Source of the DNA: a virus
Reading direction: 5' to 3' (one strand)
Virus record (IMG/VR): IMGVR_UViG_3300047284_000202
Span: 23,170-87,169 of that record
Length of the DNA: 64,000 bases
Positions 14,154 through 22,365 of this stretch are shown here, one piece after another. The notes below the pieces were generated by a model. That model searched no databases, had not been told where the DNA came from, and saw only the letters and a program-made list of their open reading frames with translations. Both the position numbers and the translations under genes were made by a program. Positions within the stretch are counted from its first letter, which is position 1. Each line of letters opens with the position of its first letter.

Positions 14154-14238
14154 GGAAGTGTGGCCGAGTGGTTGAAGGCACTTGTCTTGAAAACAAGCAT
14201 GGTGAAAGCCATCGTGGGTTCGAATCCTACCACTTCCG
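14154..14238 (+). tRNA. tRNA-Ser (TGA)
   Basis: Class II tRNA with acceptor GGAAGTG/CACTTCC. Loop CTTGAAA gives TGA, with a long variable arm. Confidence 0.95.
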
Positions 14239-14372
14239 TTGGTACTCGTTAGGCAGATAGCCTAGAAGGAGACCAAATTATCACATGCGCCTGGAGATAA
14301 ACTTGTCTGCTGTGATAAGATAGAGGGTAAGTCACTGTTATATCCTTGAGGTATATCACACTTACTCCATCT
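14239..14372 (+). ncRNA. Structured non-coding gap between tRNA-Ser and tRNA-Pro
   Basis: There is no ORF. TTGGT (14239-14243) pairs with ACCAA (14272-14276) around TAGGC/GCCTA. TTATCACA (14278-14285) pairs perfectly with TGTGATAA (14311-14318). GTAAGT (14327-14332) pairs with ACTTAC (14360-14365). Three consecutive closed stems suggest a folded RNA cut out with the tRNAs. Function unknown. Confidence 0.45.
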
Positions 14373-14446
14373 CGGAATGTAGCTCAGTTTGGTAGAGCAC
14401 TGCTTTTGGGAAGCAGGGGCCGTAGGTTCGAATCCTATCATTCCGA
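14373..14446 (+). tRNA. tRNA-Pro (TGG)
   Basis: Acceptor CGGAATG pairs with CATTCCG. Loop TTTGGGA gives TGG. Standard arms. Confidence 0.95.
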
Positions 14447-14468
14447 TTCCGTAAATAATGGAGCAAAG

Positions 14469-14717
14469 ATGTCAACACCTAACGTAACTGTAATTTATAC
14501 CAAGAAAGGTTGTCCCTTTTGCGATAAGATTAAAGAGGTTTATAATCTCAAGGGGTGGAGTTATACTGAGTATGTTCTTGATGAACAATTCAATAGGGAC
14601 CAATTCTATAATGAGTTCGGACCTGGTGCGACATTCCCACAAGTCATTATTGATAATAAGAAGACTGGTGGAGCATCCGATACTATTCAATACTTTAAAA
14701 ATAATGGTTTAGTCTGA
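14469..14717 (+). CDS. Glutaredoxin
   Basis: The 82-residue thioredoxin-fold protein has the redox motif C15-P-F-C18 and the cis-proline/TFPQVII region expected of glutaredoxins (compare T4 NrdC). It probably reduces ribonucleotide reductase using glutathione. ATG 14469 follows GGAG at 14460; the longer frame runs through tRNA-Pro and is rejected. GTAAATA at 14451-14457 could be a weak late promoter. Confidence 0.92.
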   Translation: MSTPNVTVIYTKKGCPFCDKIKEVYNLKGWSYTEYVLDEQFNRDQFYNEFGPGATFPQVIIDNKKTGGASDTIQYFKNNGLV

Positions 14718-14718
14718 C

Positions 14719-14726
14719 AATAAATA
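14719..14726 (+). promoter_or_regulatory. Late promoter
   Basis: AATAAATA immediately after the glutaredoxin stop, 65 bases before the next gene. Confidence 0.4.
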
Positions 14727-14790
14727 GTTTTGCCATTACAAAAACAAGGAGGTTGGGTTTCGTAATAGAGGTAGTTTAACGGAGGAACCC

Positions 14791-15030
14791 ATGAGCAGTA
14801 TTGAGTTTTTATACCTGTCATTCTTTATGACAGTCGGAACATTTATTGGTGGATTTATTTTATCTTGGATCACCAAAGATTACGTAGAGGCATTCATTGA
14901 TAATGCCTCATACGCAAAGGCAATTGTGCATCCCGAAATGCTAGACGATGATGGAAGTGTTTTAAGGGATGAGTTGATTTACTTGCATTTCTCAGATGAG
15001 GATGCTATGATGGATGAGGAAGACGATTAA
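14791..15030 (+). CDS. Small membrane protein with acidic tail
   Basis: The 79-residue protein has one transmembrane helix at about residues 5-26 (FLYLSFFMTVGTFIGGFILS) and an acidic C-terminus (EDAMMDEEDD). ACGGAGGA just upstream supports the start. It precedes rnh by eight bases and is probably co-transcribed. Function unknown. Confidence 0.7.
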   Translation: MSSIEFLYLSFFMTVGTFIGGFILSWITKDYVEAFIDNASYAKAIVHPEMLDDDGSVLRDELIYLHFSDEDAMMDEEDD

Positions 15031-15038
15031 GGTCTATT

Positions 15039-15917
15039 ATGATTCTCATTGACATGAATCAGGTGATGATTTCAAACCTGATGGTGCACTTGACACAAAA
15101 TCAAGAAATTGAAGAAGGACTAGTTCGACATATGGTTCTGAATTCACTTCGAATGTTTCGTTCGAAGTTTTACAAGGAATATGGTGAACTGGTCCTTTGT
15201 TATGACTCCAAAAATTATTGGAGGAAGAAAGTATTTCCTTTCTATAAAGGAACCCGAAAACGAGATAGGGAAAAGTCAGCACACAACTGGTCGAATATTT
15301 TTGATACTCTGAATAAACTTCGAGATGAGTTTAGAGAGAATCTTCCTTATCCGATTATGGATGTTGATGGTGCTGAGGCAGATGATATTATTGCTGTACT
15401 CTGTAAGTATCAAGGCACAATTAATATTCGTCTGCAGAAAGATATGCAGCCTGCAGTAAAAGTCCTCATTTTATCTGGTGATAAAGACTTTATTCAATTG
15501 CAGAAGTATAAGTTTGTGAGACAGTACAATCCAATCCAGAAGAAATTTGTTTCTGGAATTGATCCAAAACTATACATTCTTGAACACACTATCAAGGGTG
15601 ATAGGTCTGATGGAATTCCTAATTTCCTTTCAGAGGATGATACTTTTGTAGAAAACAAAAGACAGAAACCATTGTCCAAAAAGAACATTGAACGATGGTT
15701 GGAAATGTCACCAGAGCAGTTTTGTCAAACTGATGAAATCCTGCAACAGTACAATAGAAATAAACAACTGATTGATTTCACTTGTATACCAAATGACGTA
15801 GAGCAAAATATTATAGATAGTTATGAATCCATTACCCTGAACAAAAAGGGTAGACTTTACGAATACTTCATTAGGTATGGTCTTAATGAAATGCTTGACA
15901 AAATAGGAGATTTTTAA
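15039..15917 (+). CDS. rnh: RNase H / 5'-3' exonuclease
   Basis: The 292-residue FEN-family nuclease has the acidic metal-binding sites in order: MILIDMNQ (D5), CYDSKNYWRKKVFPFYKGTR, DVDGAEADDIIAVL, and ILSGDKDFIQLQ. It matches T4 Rnh, which removes RNA primers on the lagging strand together with gp32. Length is close to T4 Rnh (305). The following gene starts two bases after its stop. Confidence 0.93.
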   Translation: MILIDMNQVMISNLMVHLTQNQEIEEGLVRHMVLNSLRMFRSKFYKEYGELVLCYDSKNYWRKKVFPFYKGTRKRDREKSAHNWSNIFDTLNKLRDEFRENLPYPIMDVDGAEADDIIAVLCKYQGTINIRLQKDMQPAVKVLILSGDKDFIQLQKYKFVRQYNPIQKKFVSGIDPKLYILEHTIKGDRSDGIPNFLSEDDTFVENKRQKPLSKKNIERWLEMSPEQFCQTDEILQQYNRNKQLIDFTCIPNDVEQNIIDSYESITLNKKGRLYEYFIRYGLNEMLDKIGDF

Positions 15918-15918
15918 A

Positions 15919-16356
15919 ATGAGATTGTTAATTTCTGAAGTGCTACAAAAAGTATCTAACGCAAAAACAAAGGCAGAGAAAATTTCTCTCCTTCAAAAGT
16001 ATAATACCCAAACTCTCAGATCAATTTTGATTTGGAATTTTGATGAGTCGGTCGTATCACTTATTCCAGATGGGGAAGTTCCCTACCGTCCCAATGAAGC
16101 ACCAATTGGAACTGAACATACTCTACTGGAACAAGAGTCAAAGAGATTTTATTATTTCGTTGCAAATGGTAGGACCAACATCCCCCAGATGAAAAGGGAA
16201 AACATGTTCATCCAAATGCTAGAGGGTCTTCATAAAGATGAAGCTGAGGTGATGGTTCTGATTAAGGATCAAAAACTTGGAACTAAGTATCGGATTACAA
16301 AGGCAACCGTTCAGGAAGCATTTCCTGAGATTGTTTGGGGGAATCGTGGTGCATGA
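15919..16356 (+). CDS. Conserved cyanophage protein of unknown function
   Basis: The 145-residue protein (MRLLISEVLQKVSNAKTKAE...) has helical N- and C-terminal parts, with YNTQTLRSILIWNFD and MFIQMLEGLHKDEAEVMV segments that recur in cyanophage replication regions (DUF6433-like). Its position between rnh and thyX suggests a DNA-metabolism accessory role, by inference only. Confidence 0.7.
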   Translation: MRLLISEVLQKVSNAKTKAEKISLLQKYNTQTLRSILIWNFDESVVSLIPDGEVPYRPNEAPIGTEHTLLEQESKRFYYFVANGRTNIPQMKRENMFIQMLEGLHKDEAEVMVLIKDQKLGTKYRITKATVQEAFPEIVWGNRGA

Positions 16357-16637
16357 AGTATAATTGCAAAGTTTTTAGACATGATTGCTCCCCATCGGAT
16401 GCCGAAGATAAATCTCTTCCAACTAATTCTTATCTTGTGAAATATGTTATAGAGGGATATATCAAATATGACATTGCAATTTCACATAAGAGGGTAGAAA
16501 TTTTTGATTATTACTATGACCTTTTAAAAGATGATGAGAACAGTGAAATTCTATCAATTGAATGGACATCGGGTAGGATAAATCCAAGACTTTGGAATAA
16601 TCCGAACGATAAGAAACAAGAAAAGAAAAAGAAATGA
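16353..16637 (+). CDS. Hypothetical protein
   Basis: The 94-residue protein starts ATGA over the previous stop; an in-frame ATG at 16335 is the alternative. The body is aromatic- and charge-rich (IFDYYYDLLKDDEN, IEWTSGRINPRLWN) and the tail is Lys-rich (KKQEKKKK). It overlaps the next start by four bases. No family recognised. Confidence 0.65.
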   Translation: MKYNCKVFRHDCSPSDAEDKSLPTNSYLVKYVIEGYIKYDIAISHKRVEIFDYYYDLLKDDENSEILSIEWTSGRINPRLWNNPNDKKQEKKKK

Positions 16638-17035
16638 ACTTTAATTTTGGGAAAAAGAAACCAGACATTAAGCAGTATGCGATTATTGGAATTGTTTTAT
16701 CAACAATAATCGCAACTCTATCTCAATGTACTGGTGTTTCCGAAATTAAACTCTGGGATCTTTTCGATGAAGTCCAAAGAAAATATTTCCCAGGAACAAT
16801 TCTCAATGAGTTTGTGATTAAAGATCCTGAAAAATTAGATAGAAGGATCAAACGTGATGTTGACAAAGCCATTGATGATTACTGGGAATCTATTGGAGAA
16901 AGACCTGCTGAGGTTTCACCTCCAGTGTATTCAGAAAAAGCACCTGATGGATCTAAGGCACAAGAATTATTAGGTGGAGAAATGAGATTGTGTGCCCCAT
17001 GGGTTCCTGATTGTCCTAAAGAAAATGAAAAATAA
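16634..17035 (+). CDS. Membrane-anchored hypothetical protein
   Basis: The 133-residue protein has an N-terminal hydrophobic segment at about residues 16-32 (YAIIGIVLSTIIATLSQC), then a soluble charged domain ending in a Cys-containing LCAPWVPDCPK. The cysteine at the end of the hydrophobic stretch is not a clear lipobox. Function unknown. Confidence 0.65.
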   Translation: MNFNFGKKKPDIKQYAIIGIVLSTIIATLSQCTGVSEIKLWDLFDEVQRKYFPGTILNEFVIKDPEKLDRRIKRDVDKAIDDYWESIGERPAEVSPPVYSEKAPDGSKAQELLGGEMRLCAPWVPDCPKENEK

Positions 17036-17303
17036 GACTACAATTTTCCTCGATCCCAGAGCACTTGATGTTAAGGAAGAAGAGGAACGACAAAAACAAT
17101 TAGAAGAACAAAAAGAACAAGAAGAAAAAGAAGAAGCTGCATTGCTAGGATATTCCTTCGTAATGTTCCTTGCCAAACCATTGGTTCTTATGTTATTATG
17201 GAACTGGACATTACCAGCACTTGCACCGATTGCAGCAATCAATTACTTGCAGAGCATGTCAATCTACGTTATGTCCCATATTATTTTTAGAGGTAAAAAA
17301 TGA
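17025..17303 (+). CDS. Small membrane protein with coiled-coil
   Basis: The 92-residue protein has a Glu/Lys/Gln-rich coiled-coil (about residues 15-40) followed by a hydrophobic region with two possible helices (about 42-82). ATG 17025 is preferred over an upstream in-frame start inside the previous gene. It overlaps thyX by four bases. Function unknown. Confidence 0.65.
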   Translation: MKNKTTIFLDPRALDVKEEEERQKQLEEQKEQEEKEEAALLGYSFVMFLAKPLVLMLLWNWTLPALAPIAAINYLQSMSIYVMSHIIFRGKK

Positions 17304-17995
17304 GCAAAGTTTGTTTAGTTTCGGTGACCCCAGATGCAGAAAAGACAATGGCATATATTGCTAGAGTTAGCAATCCTGCGAATCAAGACAACGAAAACTA
17401 TGCCAAGTTGCTTGGTTATTGCATTAAGCATAATCATTGGTCTGTGTTTGAACAGGCTACTATGAGCTTGGAGATTGAAACGAATCGTGGCATCGCAGCT
17501 CAGATTTTGCGTCATCGTTCGTTTACATTTCAAGAGTTTTCGCAACGATATGCAGATGCTTCTCTTTTGACTGAAGAGATTCCTGTTCCCGAACTTCGTA
17601 AGCAGGACACTAAGAATCGTCAGAACTCTACTGATGATCTTGATCCCGAACTAAAGAGAAGTTTTGAACGTCGTACTAAGCATCTCTTTGCAGATATTAT
17701 GGATCTGTATGATGATATGCTTTCTGCAGGAGTGGCAAAGGAGTCTGCTCGTTTTGTATTGCCTTTGGCAACTCCAACTCGTATCTATATGACTGGATCA
17801 TGCAGGTCGTGGATCCATTATATCAATCTTCGTTCTGCCAACGGAACTCAGAAAGAACATATGGATATTGCTCAAGCAGCAAAGAAAGTGTTCATCTGTC
17901 AGTTCCCTACTGTTGCTGAAGCACTTGGATGGTGTGACGGTAAGTGTGACTGTAGGGATTGGGAAACTGTTCAACCTTGTATTAGGATCGACTGA
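17300..17995 (+). CDS. thyX: FAD-dependent thymidylate synthase
   Basis: The 231-residue protein has the ThyX signature RHRSFTFQEFSQRY at residues 71-84 (RHRx7S) and the CRSWIHYINLR substrate region. It makes dTMP from dUMP using methylenetetrahydrofolate and FADH2, supplying thymidine for AT-rich phage DNA. A Cys cluster at the C-terminus (CDGKCDCRDW) is a notable extra. Confidence 0.96.
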   Translation: MSKVCLVSVTPDAEKTMAYIARVSNPANQDNENYAKLLGYCIKHNHWSVFEQATMSLEIETNRGIAAQILRHRSFTFQEFSQRYADASLLTEEIPVPELRKQDTKNRQNSTDDLDPELKRSFERRTKHLFADIMDLYDDMLSAGVAKESARFVLPLATPTRIYMTGSCRSWIHYINLRSANGTQKEHMDIAQAAKKVFICQFPTVAEALGWCDGKCDCRDWETVQPCIRID

Positions 17996-17996
17996 T

Positions 17997-18182
17997 ATGT
18001 ACTATGAATATCTACATCAGGAAGGTATGTTTACCGAATGGATAACATGCCAAGTATTAGATAATCTATCAGACAAAACTAAAATTTATATTCGATATAA
18101 ATTAGGTCATGGTGAGTATGAAACTTGGGTTCCTGGTAATAGAATTCGATTAGTTATAAATTCAATGGAGACATCACAATGA
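17997..18182 (+). CDS. Small hypothetical protein
   Basis: The 61-residue ORF (MYYEYLHQEGMFTEWITCQV...) begins one base after the thyX stop. A small beta-type domain is likely (KIYIRYKLGHGEYETWVPGNRIRLV). It overlaps the next ORF (CAATGA). No family recognised. Confidence 0.6.
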   Translation: MYYEYLHQEGMFTEWITCQVLDNLSDKTKIYIRYKLGHGEYETWVPGNRIRLVINSMETSQ

Positions 18183-18319
18183 ACAATCAAGAAGTAATTC
18201 AAATGGCAAAAGATTGTGGATTAATTTACAATAACAATCATGACATCCTTGAATTTTACCAAAAGATCCGCAAGGAACTGAAAAAAGAATTTGCAGAGCC
18301 CGCAAAAACCAATAAATAA
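18179..18319 (+). CDS. Small hypothetical protein
   Basis: The 46-residue ORF (MNNQEVIQMAKDCGLIYNNN...) overlaps the previous stop and is strongly helical with a basic C-terminus. The late box AATAAATA lies across its stop. Function unknown. Confidence 0.55.
   Translation: MNNQEVIQMAKDCGLIYNNNHDILEFYQKIRKELKKEFAEPAKTNK
18311..18318 (+). promoter_or_regulatory. Late promoter before phoH unit
   Basis: AATAAATA, 19 bases before the ATG at 18337, overlapping the preceding stop codon. Confidence 0.4.
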
Positions 18320-18336
18320 AACCAAGGAGTGTTGAT

Positions 18337-18567
18337 ATGCCTACTTATCCCGTAAAACATAAAGAAACTGGAGAAACTCAAGATCTCTACATGTCAGTAG
18401 CTGATTATGAGCAATGGAGAAAAGACAATCCTGACTGGGATAAAGACTGGTCTAAGGGTATTGGTGGTGTAACCTATGGTGAACCAAAACAATCCGATGG
18501 TTTCAAAGAAGTTATGAGAAAAGTGCAAGACGCACATCCAAGAGCAAACCTTAGTAGATTTACATAA
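18337..18567 (+). CDS. FmdB-like small protein lacking cysteines
   Basis: The 76-residue protein begins MPTYPVKHKETGE and has the MSVADYEQW...NPDW pattern of FmdB-type zinc-ribbon proteins, but it contains no cysteine, so zinc binding must be lost. AAGGAG precedes the ATG. It is one base from phoH. Function unknown. Confidence 0.7.
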   Translation: MPTYPVKHKETGETQDLYMSVADYEQWRKDNPDWDKDWSKGIGGVTYGEPKQSDGFKEVMRKVQDAHPRANLSRFT

Positions 18568-18568
18568 C

Positions 18569-19327
18569 ATGCCAGTAAGAACTCGCAAGAACAAGGTTAA
18601 CGGCAACGGCAATGGAATGAGTGCTAAACAAATGAGACGAAAGAAACCCATTAATAATGAGCATTTAATCAATATTACACCACTAACCGAAGGACAGAAA
18701 AGAGTCTTTGAGTGTTGGGAAGATGGAAAAAATATGATTCTTCATGGTGCAGCTGGAACTGGTAAAACATTTGTTAGTTTGTATCTTGCTCTTAGGGAAG
18801 TCTTGAATCCCAATACACCATACGATAAAATTTATGTTGTACGTTCCCTAGTTCCAACTAGAGAAATTGGATTCCTGCCTGGAGACCATGAAGATAAATC
18901 AGCACTTTATCAGATTCCATACAAACATATGGTCAAATATATGTTTGAGATGCCAGATGACAACTCATTTGAAATGCTTTATGATAATCTTAGGGGTCAG
19001 GAGACAATCTCTTTTTGGAGTACCTCTTATATTCGTGGTGTCACTCTTGATAATTGCATTATTATTGTTGATGAATTCTCAAACTTGAATTTCCATGAAC
19101 TTGACTCAATGATTACCCGTGTCGGTCAAGATGCCAAAATTATTTTCTCGGGTGATATTAGTCAGTCCGATCTCGTCAAGCAGAATGAGAAGAATGGAGT
19201 TCTAGACTTCATGAAAATTCTAGAAACTATGGATGAGTTTTCTTGTATTGAATTTGGTGTTGAGGATATTGTTCGTTCTGGTCTGGTTCGTTCGTATCTT
19301 ATTAGTAAAATTAATCTTGGATTTTAA
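18569..19327 (+). CDS. phoH: PhoH-like ATPase
   Basis: The 252-residue P-loop protein has Walker A GAAGTGKT at residues 60-67 and Walker B IIIVDE at about 164-169, after a basic N-terminal tail. PhoH proteins are common in cyanophages; some have ATPase/helicase or RNA-related activity and the host gene is phosphate-regulated. No pho box was recognised upstream. It is three bases from the nuclease gene. Confidence 0.93.
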   Translation: MPVRTRKNKVNGNGNGMSAKQMRRKKPINNEHLINITPLTEGQKRVFECWEDGKNMILHGAAGTGKTFVSLYLALREVLNPNTPYDKIYVVRSLVPTREIGFLPGDHEDKSALYQIPYKHMVKYMFEMPDDNSFEMLYDNLRGQETISFWSTSYIRGVTLDNCIIIVDEFSNLNFHELDSMITRVGQDAKIIFSGDISQSDLVKQNEKNGVLDFMKILETMDEFSCIEFGVEDIVRSGLVRSYLISKINLGF

Positions 19328-19329
19328 TT

Positions 19330-19998
19330 ATGTTTAAATTTGTCGGGACTCCAGTTGAATTAAAAGAACTGGAGTCTTTTGAACGTGATGGTAAACGGTA
19401 TTATGCTGTTCACGATAACATTGAGTATCGTTCTGTTACAACTGTAACCTCCATCAGAAGTAAGAAAAGTATTGATGCATGGAGAAAACGAGTTGGTGAC
19501 GAGGTAGCAGATAATATTTCTGAACGTGCCACTAGACGAGGGACTGCATTACATGCTATAATTGAGACATACCTCAAGAATGAACTCAAAGAAATTAATG
19601 AAGACCCTCTCCCGACTACTCTCTTCAAAGTATGTAAGAGTACTCTTGATAGGATTAATAATATTCATGCTCTTGAAGCCCCTCTTTACTCTGATTATTT
19701 ACGTCTTGCTGGTCGGGTTGATTGTATTTGTGAGTTTGATGGCATCCTTTCTGTAGTTGACTTCAAATCGGCAAGTAAAAGCAAAGAAGAAGAGTGGATT
19801 GAGAATTATTTTGTTCAGGAAACTGCATATGCAGCAATGTATTATGAAAGAACTGGCATTAAAGTAGAACAGATTGTCACTATCATCGCAACTGAAGATG
19901 GGGAGTGTCAAGTATTCATCAAGAATAATCTCGATGAATATTTTTCTTTATTAAAAGAGTACATTAAAGAGTTTGAGGTCTATAACTCACATGAATGA
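19330..19998 (+). CDS. PD-(D/E)XK (RecB/Cas4-like) exonuclease
   Basis: The 222-residue protein has RRGTALHAIIETYL at about residues 70-83, GRVDCICEFDGILSVVDFKSAS at about 132-153 (the D...D-x-K catalytic core) and QETAYAAMYYE (the Q-x3-Y motif). This is the RecB-type nuclease layout. In T4-like cyanophages such genes sit beside gp33/gp59 and probably act in recombination or DNA degradation. Confidence 0.85.
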   Translation: MFKFVGTPVELKELESFERDGKRYYAVHDNIEYRSVTTVTSIRSKKSIDAWRKRVGDEVADNISERATRRGTALHAIIETYLKNELKEINEDPLPTTLFKVCKSTLDRINNIHALEAPLYSDYLRLAGRVDCICEFDGILSVVDFKSASKSKEEEWIENYFVQETAYAAMYYERTGIKVEQIVTIIATEDGECQVFIKNNLDEYFSLLKEYIKEFEVYNSHE

Positions 19999-20239
19999 TT
20001 TTGAAGAAAAATTTATGACTCAAGCAAGATTTAGTGACGAAGTTGAACGTGTCGTCAAAGACAGTAATGGTTTGACCAATTATATTGATGCAGTTCTTTC
20101 AGTTTGTGATAACTATGAAATTGAAATTGATACTGTAAACAAACTAATTTCTAAACCACTGAAAGATAAACTTAAATATGATGCTCAGCAATTGAACTTC
20201 ATCAAAAGAACTACGATGGGAGTTCTACCTATTGTATGA
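19991..20239 (+). CDS. 33: Late-transcription coactivator gp33
   Basis: The 82-residue protein (MNDFEEKFMTQARFSDEVER...) with LISKPLKDKLKYDAQQLNFI fits the cyanophage form of gp33, which binds RNA polymerase beta-flap and links the gp55 sigma to the sliding clamp at TATAAATA promoters. Position between the nuclease and gp59 agrees. ATG 19991 is chosen because it lies at the coupled junction. Confidence 0.75.
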   Translation: MNDFEEKFMTQARFSDEVERVVKDSNGLTNYIDAVLSVCDNYEIEIDTVNKLISKPLKDKLKYDAQQLNFIKRTTMGVLPIV

Positions 20240-20856
20240 CTGGGTATGATGTATACAAATTATATTTGTCTGTGAAGTTGCATTTCACCACAGATAACTA
20301 TAATTTTTTTCAGTATCAAGGAAAAACGAATGCATCTAAGGTGACATTCGATAAAAGAAAGGACAAGTATTTTTTTGAGAAGTTAGCAAATAAATATAAT
20401 CAGGAGGCACTCATAGAATATTTTGTCTCCCAATTTGTTACACAGCAGGATGTTTGGGTTGGTGATATTGTAAAAGGTCAAGGTGAGAAAAACTATTACT
20501 CTTGGAAGAAAAAAACACAATCACTAGAAGAAACTTTTACAAATGAGTTAGATAATTTATTGTCTCTTATTCAAGAACCATACCAGAATAATTTTGATAA
20601 ATTATTTCAATGCAATCAAGGCAGCACACATCCACTTATACTCAGAGCATATTTTAAAAAGACGATTGGATTAGAGACCTTGGTTATTTTCAATAAAGTA
20701 TTACCTTTTATCAAAGACTTGGACAAGAAATTGTCAGATCCAATGTGGTTGACAACTAAAAATAAAATCTTGAGATATGCCCCATTCCTGCATGTGAATA
20801 GTATGGAGTATAGAAACATCATCAAGAATAAGGTAATTAAATGTCAGAGTTTTTAA
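20236..20856 (+). CDS. 59: gp41 helicase loader gp59
   Basis: The 206-residue protein opens MTGYDVYKLYLSVKLHFTTD with YQGKTNASKVTFDKRKDKYFFEKLA, the pattern of T4 gp59, which recognises forks and loads the gp41 helicase onto gp32-coated DNA. Length is close to T4 gp59 (217). It overlaps both neighbours by 4-16 bases. Confidence 0.88.
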   Translation: MTGYDVYKLYLSVKLHFTTDNYNFFQYQGKTNASKVTFDKRKDKYFFEKLANKYNQEALIEYFVSQFVTQQDVWVGDIVKGQGEKNYYSWKKKTQSLEETFTNELDNLLSLIQEPYQNNFDKLFQCNQGSTHPLILRAYFKKTIGLETLVIFNKVLPFIKDLDKKLSDPMWLTTKNKILRYAPFLHVNSMEYRNIIKNKVIKCQSF

Positions 20857-21161
20857 GATCGGAAATTGTACAAAAAGAATTGTACGAAATGCAAAGGTTA
20901 TACGATCGTCTTTCGAATATTGTTGAGCATCTAGCAAACTTAAGTAAAGAAGAAAAGACGGAATTTTTAGAACAAACTAAGATGCTAATCGAAAAGCAAA
21001 AAGTTTTTCATGCAAGATTGAAACTTGCTTCTTACGACGACGAAAAAATTAAAGAGATCGTGGATAATATGGATAGATTGTCTATGGTGTTTTGTGGTTC
21101 ACCCATGACCACTGTTCTCAACACGATGTCTGATAAGTTAAACTCATACCTCCCCTCTTGA
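20841..21161 (+). CDS. DUF1825 family protein
   Basis: The 106-residue, all-helical protein (FLRSEIVQKELYEMQRLYDR...) matches the DUF1825 family shared by cyanobacteria and cyanophages. Function unknown. It lies directly before the gp32 promoter. Confidence 0.8.
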   Translation: MSEFLRSEIVQKELYEMQRLYDRLSNIVEHLANLSKEEKTEFLEQTKMLIEKQKVFHARLKLASYDDEKIKEIVDNMDRLSMVFCGSPMTTVLNTMSDKLNSYLPS

Positions 21162-21186
21162 CGGAGGCTAAATAGTGTGCTATCCT
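21158..21186 (+). promoter_or_regulatory. Sigma70-type promoter for gp32
   Basis: TTGACG (21158-21163), 17 bp, TATCCT (21181-21186). A GCTAAATA late-like box overlaps the spacer. There is a 59-base leader before the gp32 ATG. Confidence 0.6.
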
Positions 21187-21244
21187 TAATGGGTGGCACA
21201 CAGACAAACCACAGGCCAAATACTAAAACAATACGGAGAAATAC

Positions 21245-22201
21245 ATGTCTTTTTCTAATCTCAAGCGCAATTCTGGTTCGGCATTCGACAAACTCACTAA
21301 AGAAATCGAAAAGATTTCAAACCCCGAAAGTGGTTCTAGTGCAGATACTCGATTCTGGAAACCAGAAATGGACAAATCTGGTAATGGATTCGCAGTGATT
21401 CGATTCCTTCCAGAACCTGAAGGTGAAGATATTCCTTGGGCAAAAGTGTGGTCCCATGCTTTCCAAGGTCCTGGTGGATGGTATATTGAAAACTCACTCA
21501 CCACTATGGGTAAGAAAGATCCAGTTGGTGAAATGAATCGTGAACTCTGGAACTCAGGTCATGATTCTGATAAGGAGATTGCACGTAAGCAAAAACGTAA
21601 ACTCTCCTACTACACGAACATCTATGTTGTAAGTGATCCTCTTCATCCCGAAAATGAAGGCAAAGTGTTCCTTTATAAGTTCGGTAAGAAGATCTTTGAT
21701 AAGATCATGGAAACCATGCAACCTCAGTTTGCAGATGAAACTCCCATCAATCCTTTTGATTTCTGGCAGGGTGCAAACTTCAAACTGAAGATTGTTAAGA
21801 AGGATGGTTATTGGAACTACGATAAGTCCGAGTTTGCCTCTCCTTCGGTTCTTGGTGATTTCTCTGACGATAAGTTGGAGAGTATTTGGAAGACCCAATA
21901 CTCCCTTAAGGAGTTCACCGATGAAAGTAATTTCAAAACTTACGAAGAACTTGAAGCACGTCTTAACATCGTTCTTAATACGGTTAAGAAAGCATCTCGT
22001 CGTGTGGATCAAGAAACTGAAGAGGACGAAGAGTGGACCCCAAGCACCTCAACTTCGACTGCATTCGGTGCACGGAAAGAGTCATCCTGGAACGAGGAGA
22101 TTACATCCTTCCGAAATACAACGGTTGCTTCAGTTGCAGAAACTGATGATGATGAGGAAGACAAAATGAGTTACTTTGCTCGTCTTGCGGAGGAAGACTG
22201 A
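21245..22201 (+). CDS. 32: Single-stranded DNA-binding protein gp32
   Basis: The 318-residue protein has the T4 gp32 order: basic N-terminal cooperativity region (SNLKRNSGSAFDKL), OB-fold core, and an acidic C-terminal tail (ETDDDEEDKM...EED). The region around WSHAFQGPGGWYIENSL aligns with the T4 zinc subdomain. H71 remains, but the positions of the zinc cysteines are S84, D92/P93 and G95, and the whole protein has no cysteine. The zinc site is therefore lost. It coats ssDNA in replication and recombination. Confidence 0.94.
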   Translation: MSFSNLKRNSGSAFDKLTKEIEKISNPESGSSADTRFWKPEMDKSGNGFAVIRFLPEPEGEDIPWAKVWSHAFQGPGGWYIENSLTTMGKKDPVGEMNRELWNSGHDSDKEIARKQKRKLSYYTNIYVVSDPLHPENEGKVFLYKFGKKIFDKIMETMQPQFADETPINPFDFWQGANFKLKIVKKDGYWNYDKSEFASPSVLGDFSDDKLESIWKTQYSLKEFTDESNFKTYEELEARLNIVLNTVKKASRRVDQETEEDEEWTPSTSTSTAFGARKESSWNEEITSFRNTTVASVAETDDDEEDKMSYFARLAEED

Positions 22202-22365
22202 TGTATATTGCAACGAGAGAAGTGGGTCAAACCAAACTCTATTACCAGAACGATGGTCAATGGACGATAGATAGATCTAGGGCAATGGAATTTGAAACTT
22301 CAGACGAAGCACATGTGACTTCTAATTTCCATCAAATGTATGATGTTCTTGTGGAATCGGTATGA
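22201..22365 (+). CDS. Small hypothetical protein
   Basis: The 54-residue ORF (MYIATREVGQTKLYYQNDGQ...) begins at the last base of the gp32 stop (TGATG) and ends overlapping the next start. The sequence looks like a small beta-sheet domain with WTIDRSRAMEFETSDEA. Function unknown. Confidence 0.6.
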   Translation: MYIATREVGQTKLYYQNDGQWTIDRSRAMEFETSDEAHVTSNFHQMYDVLVESV

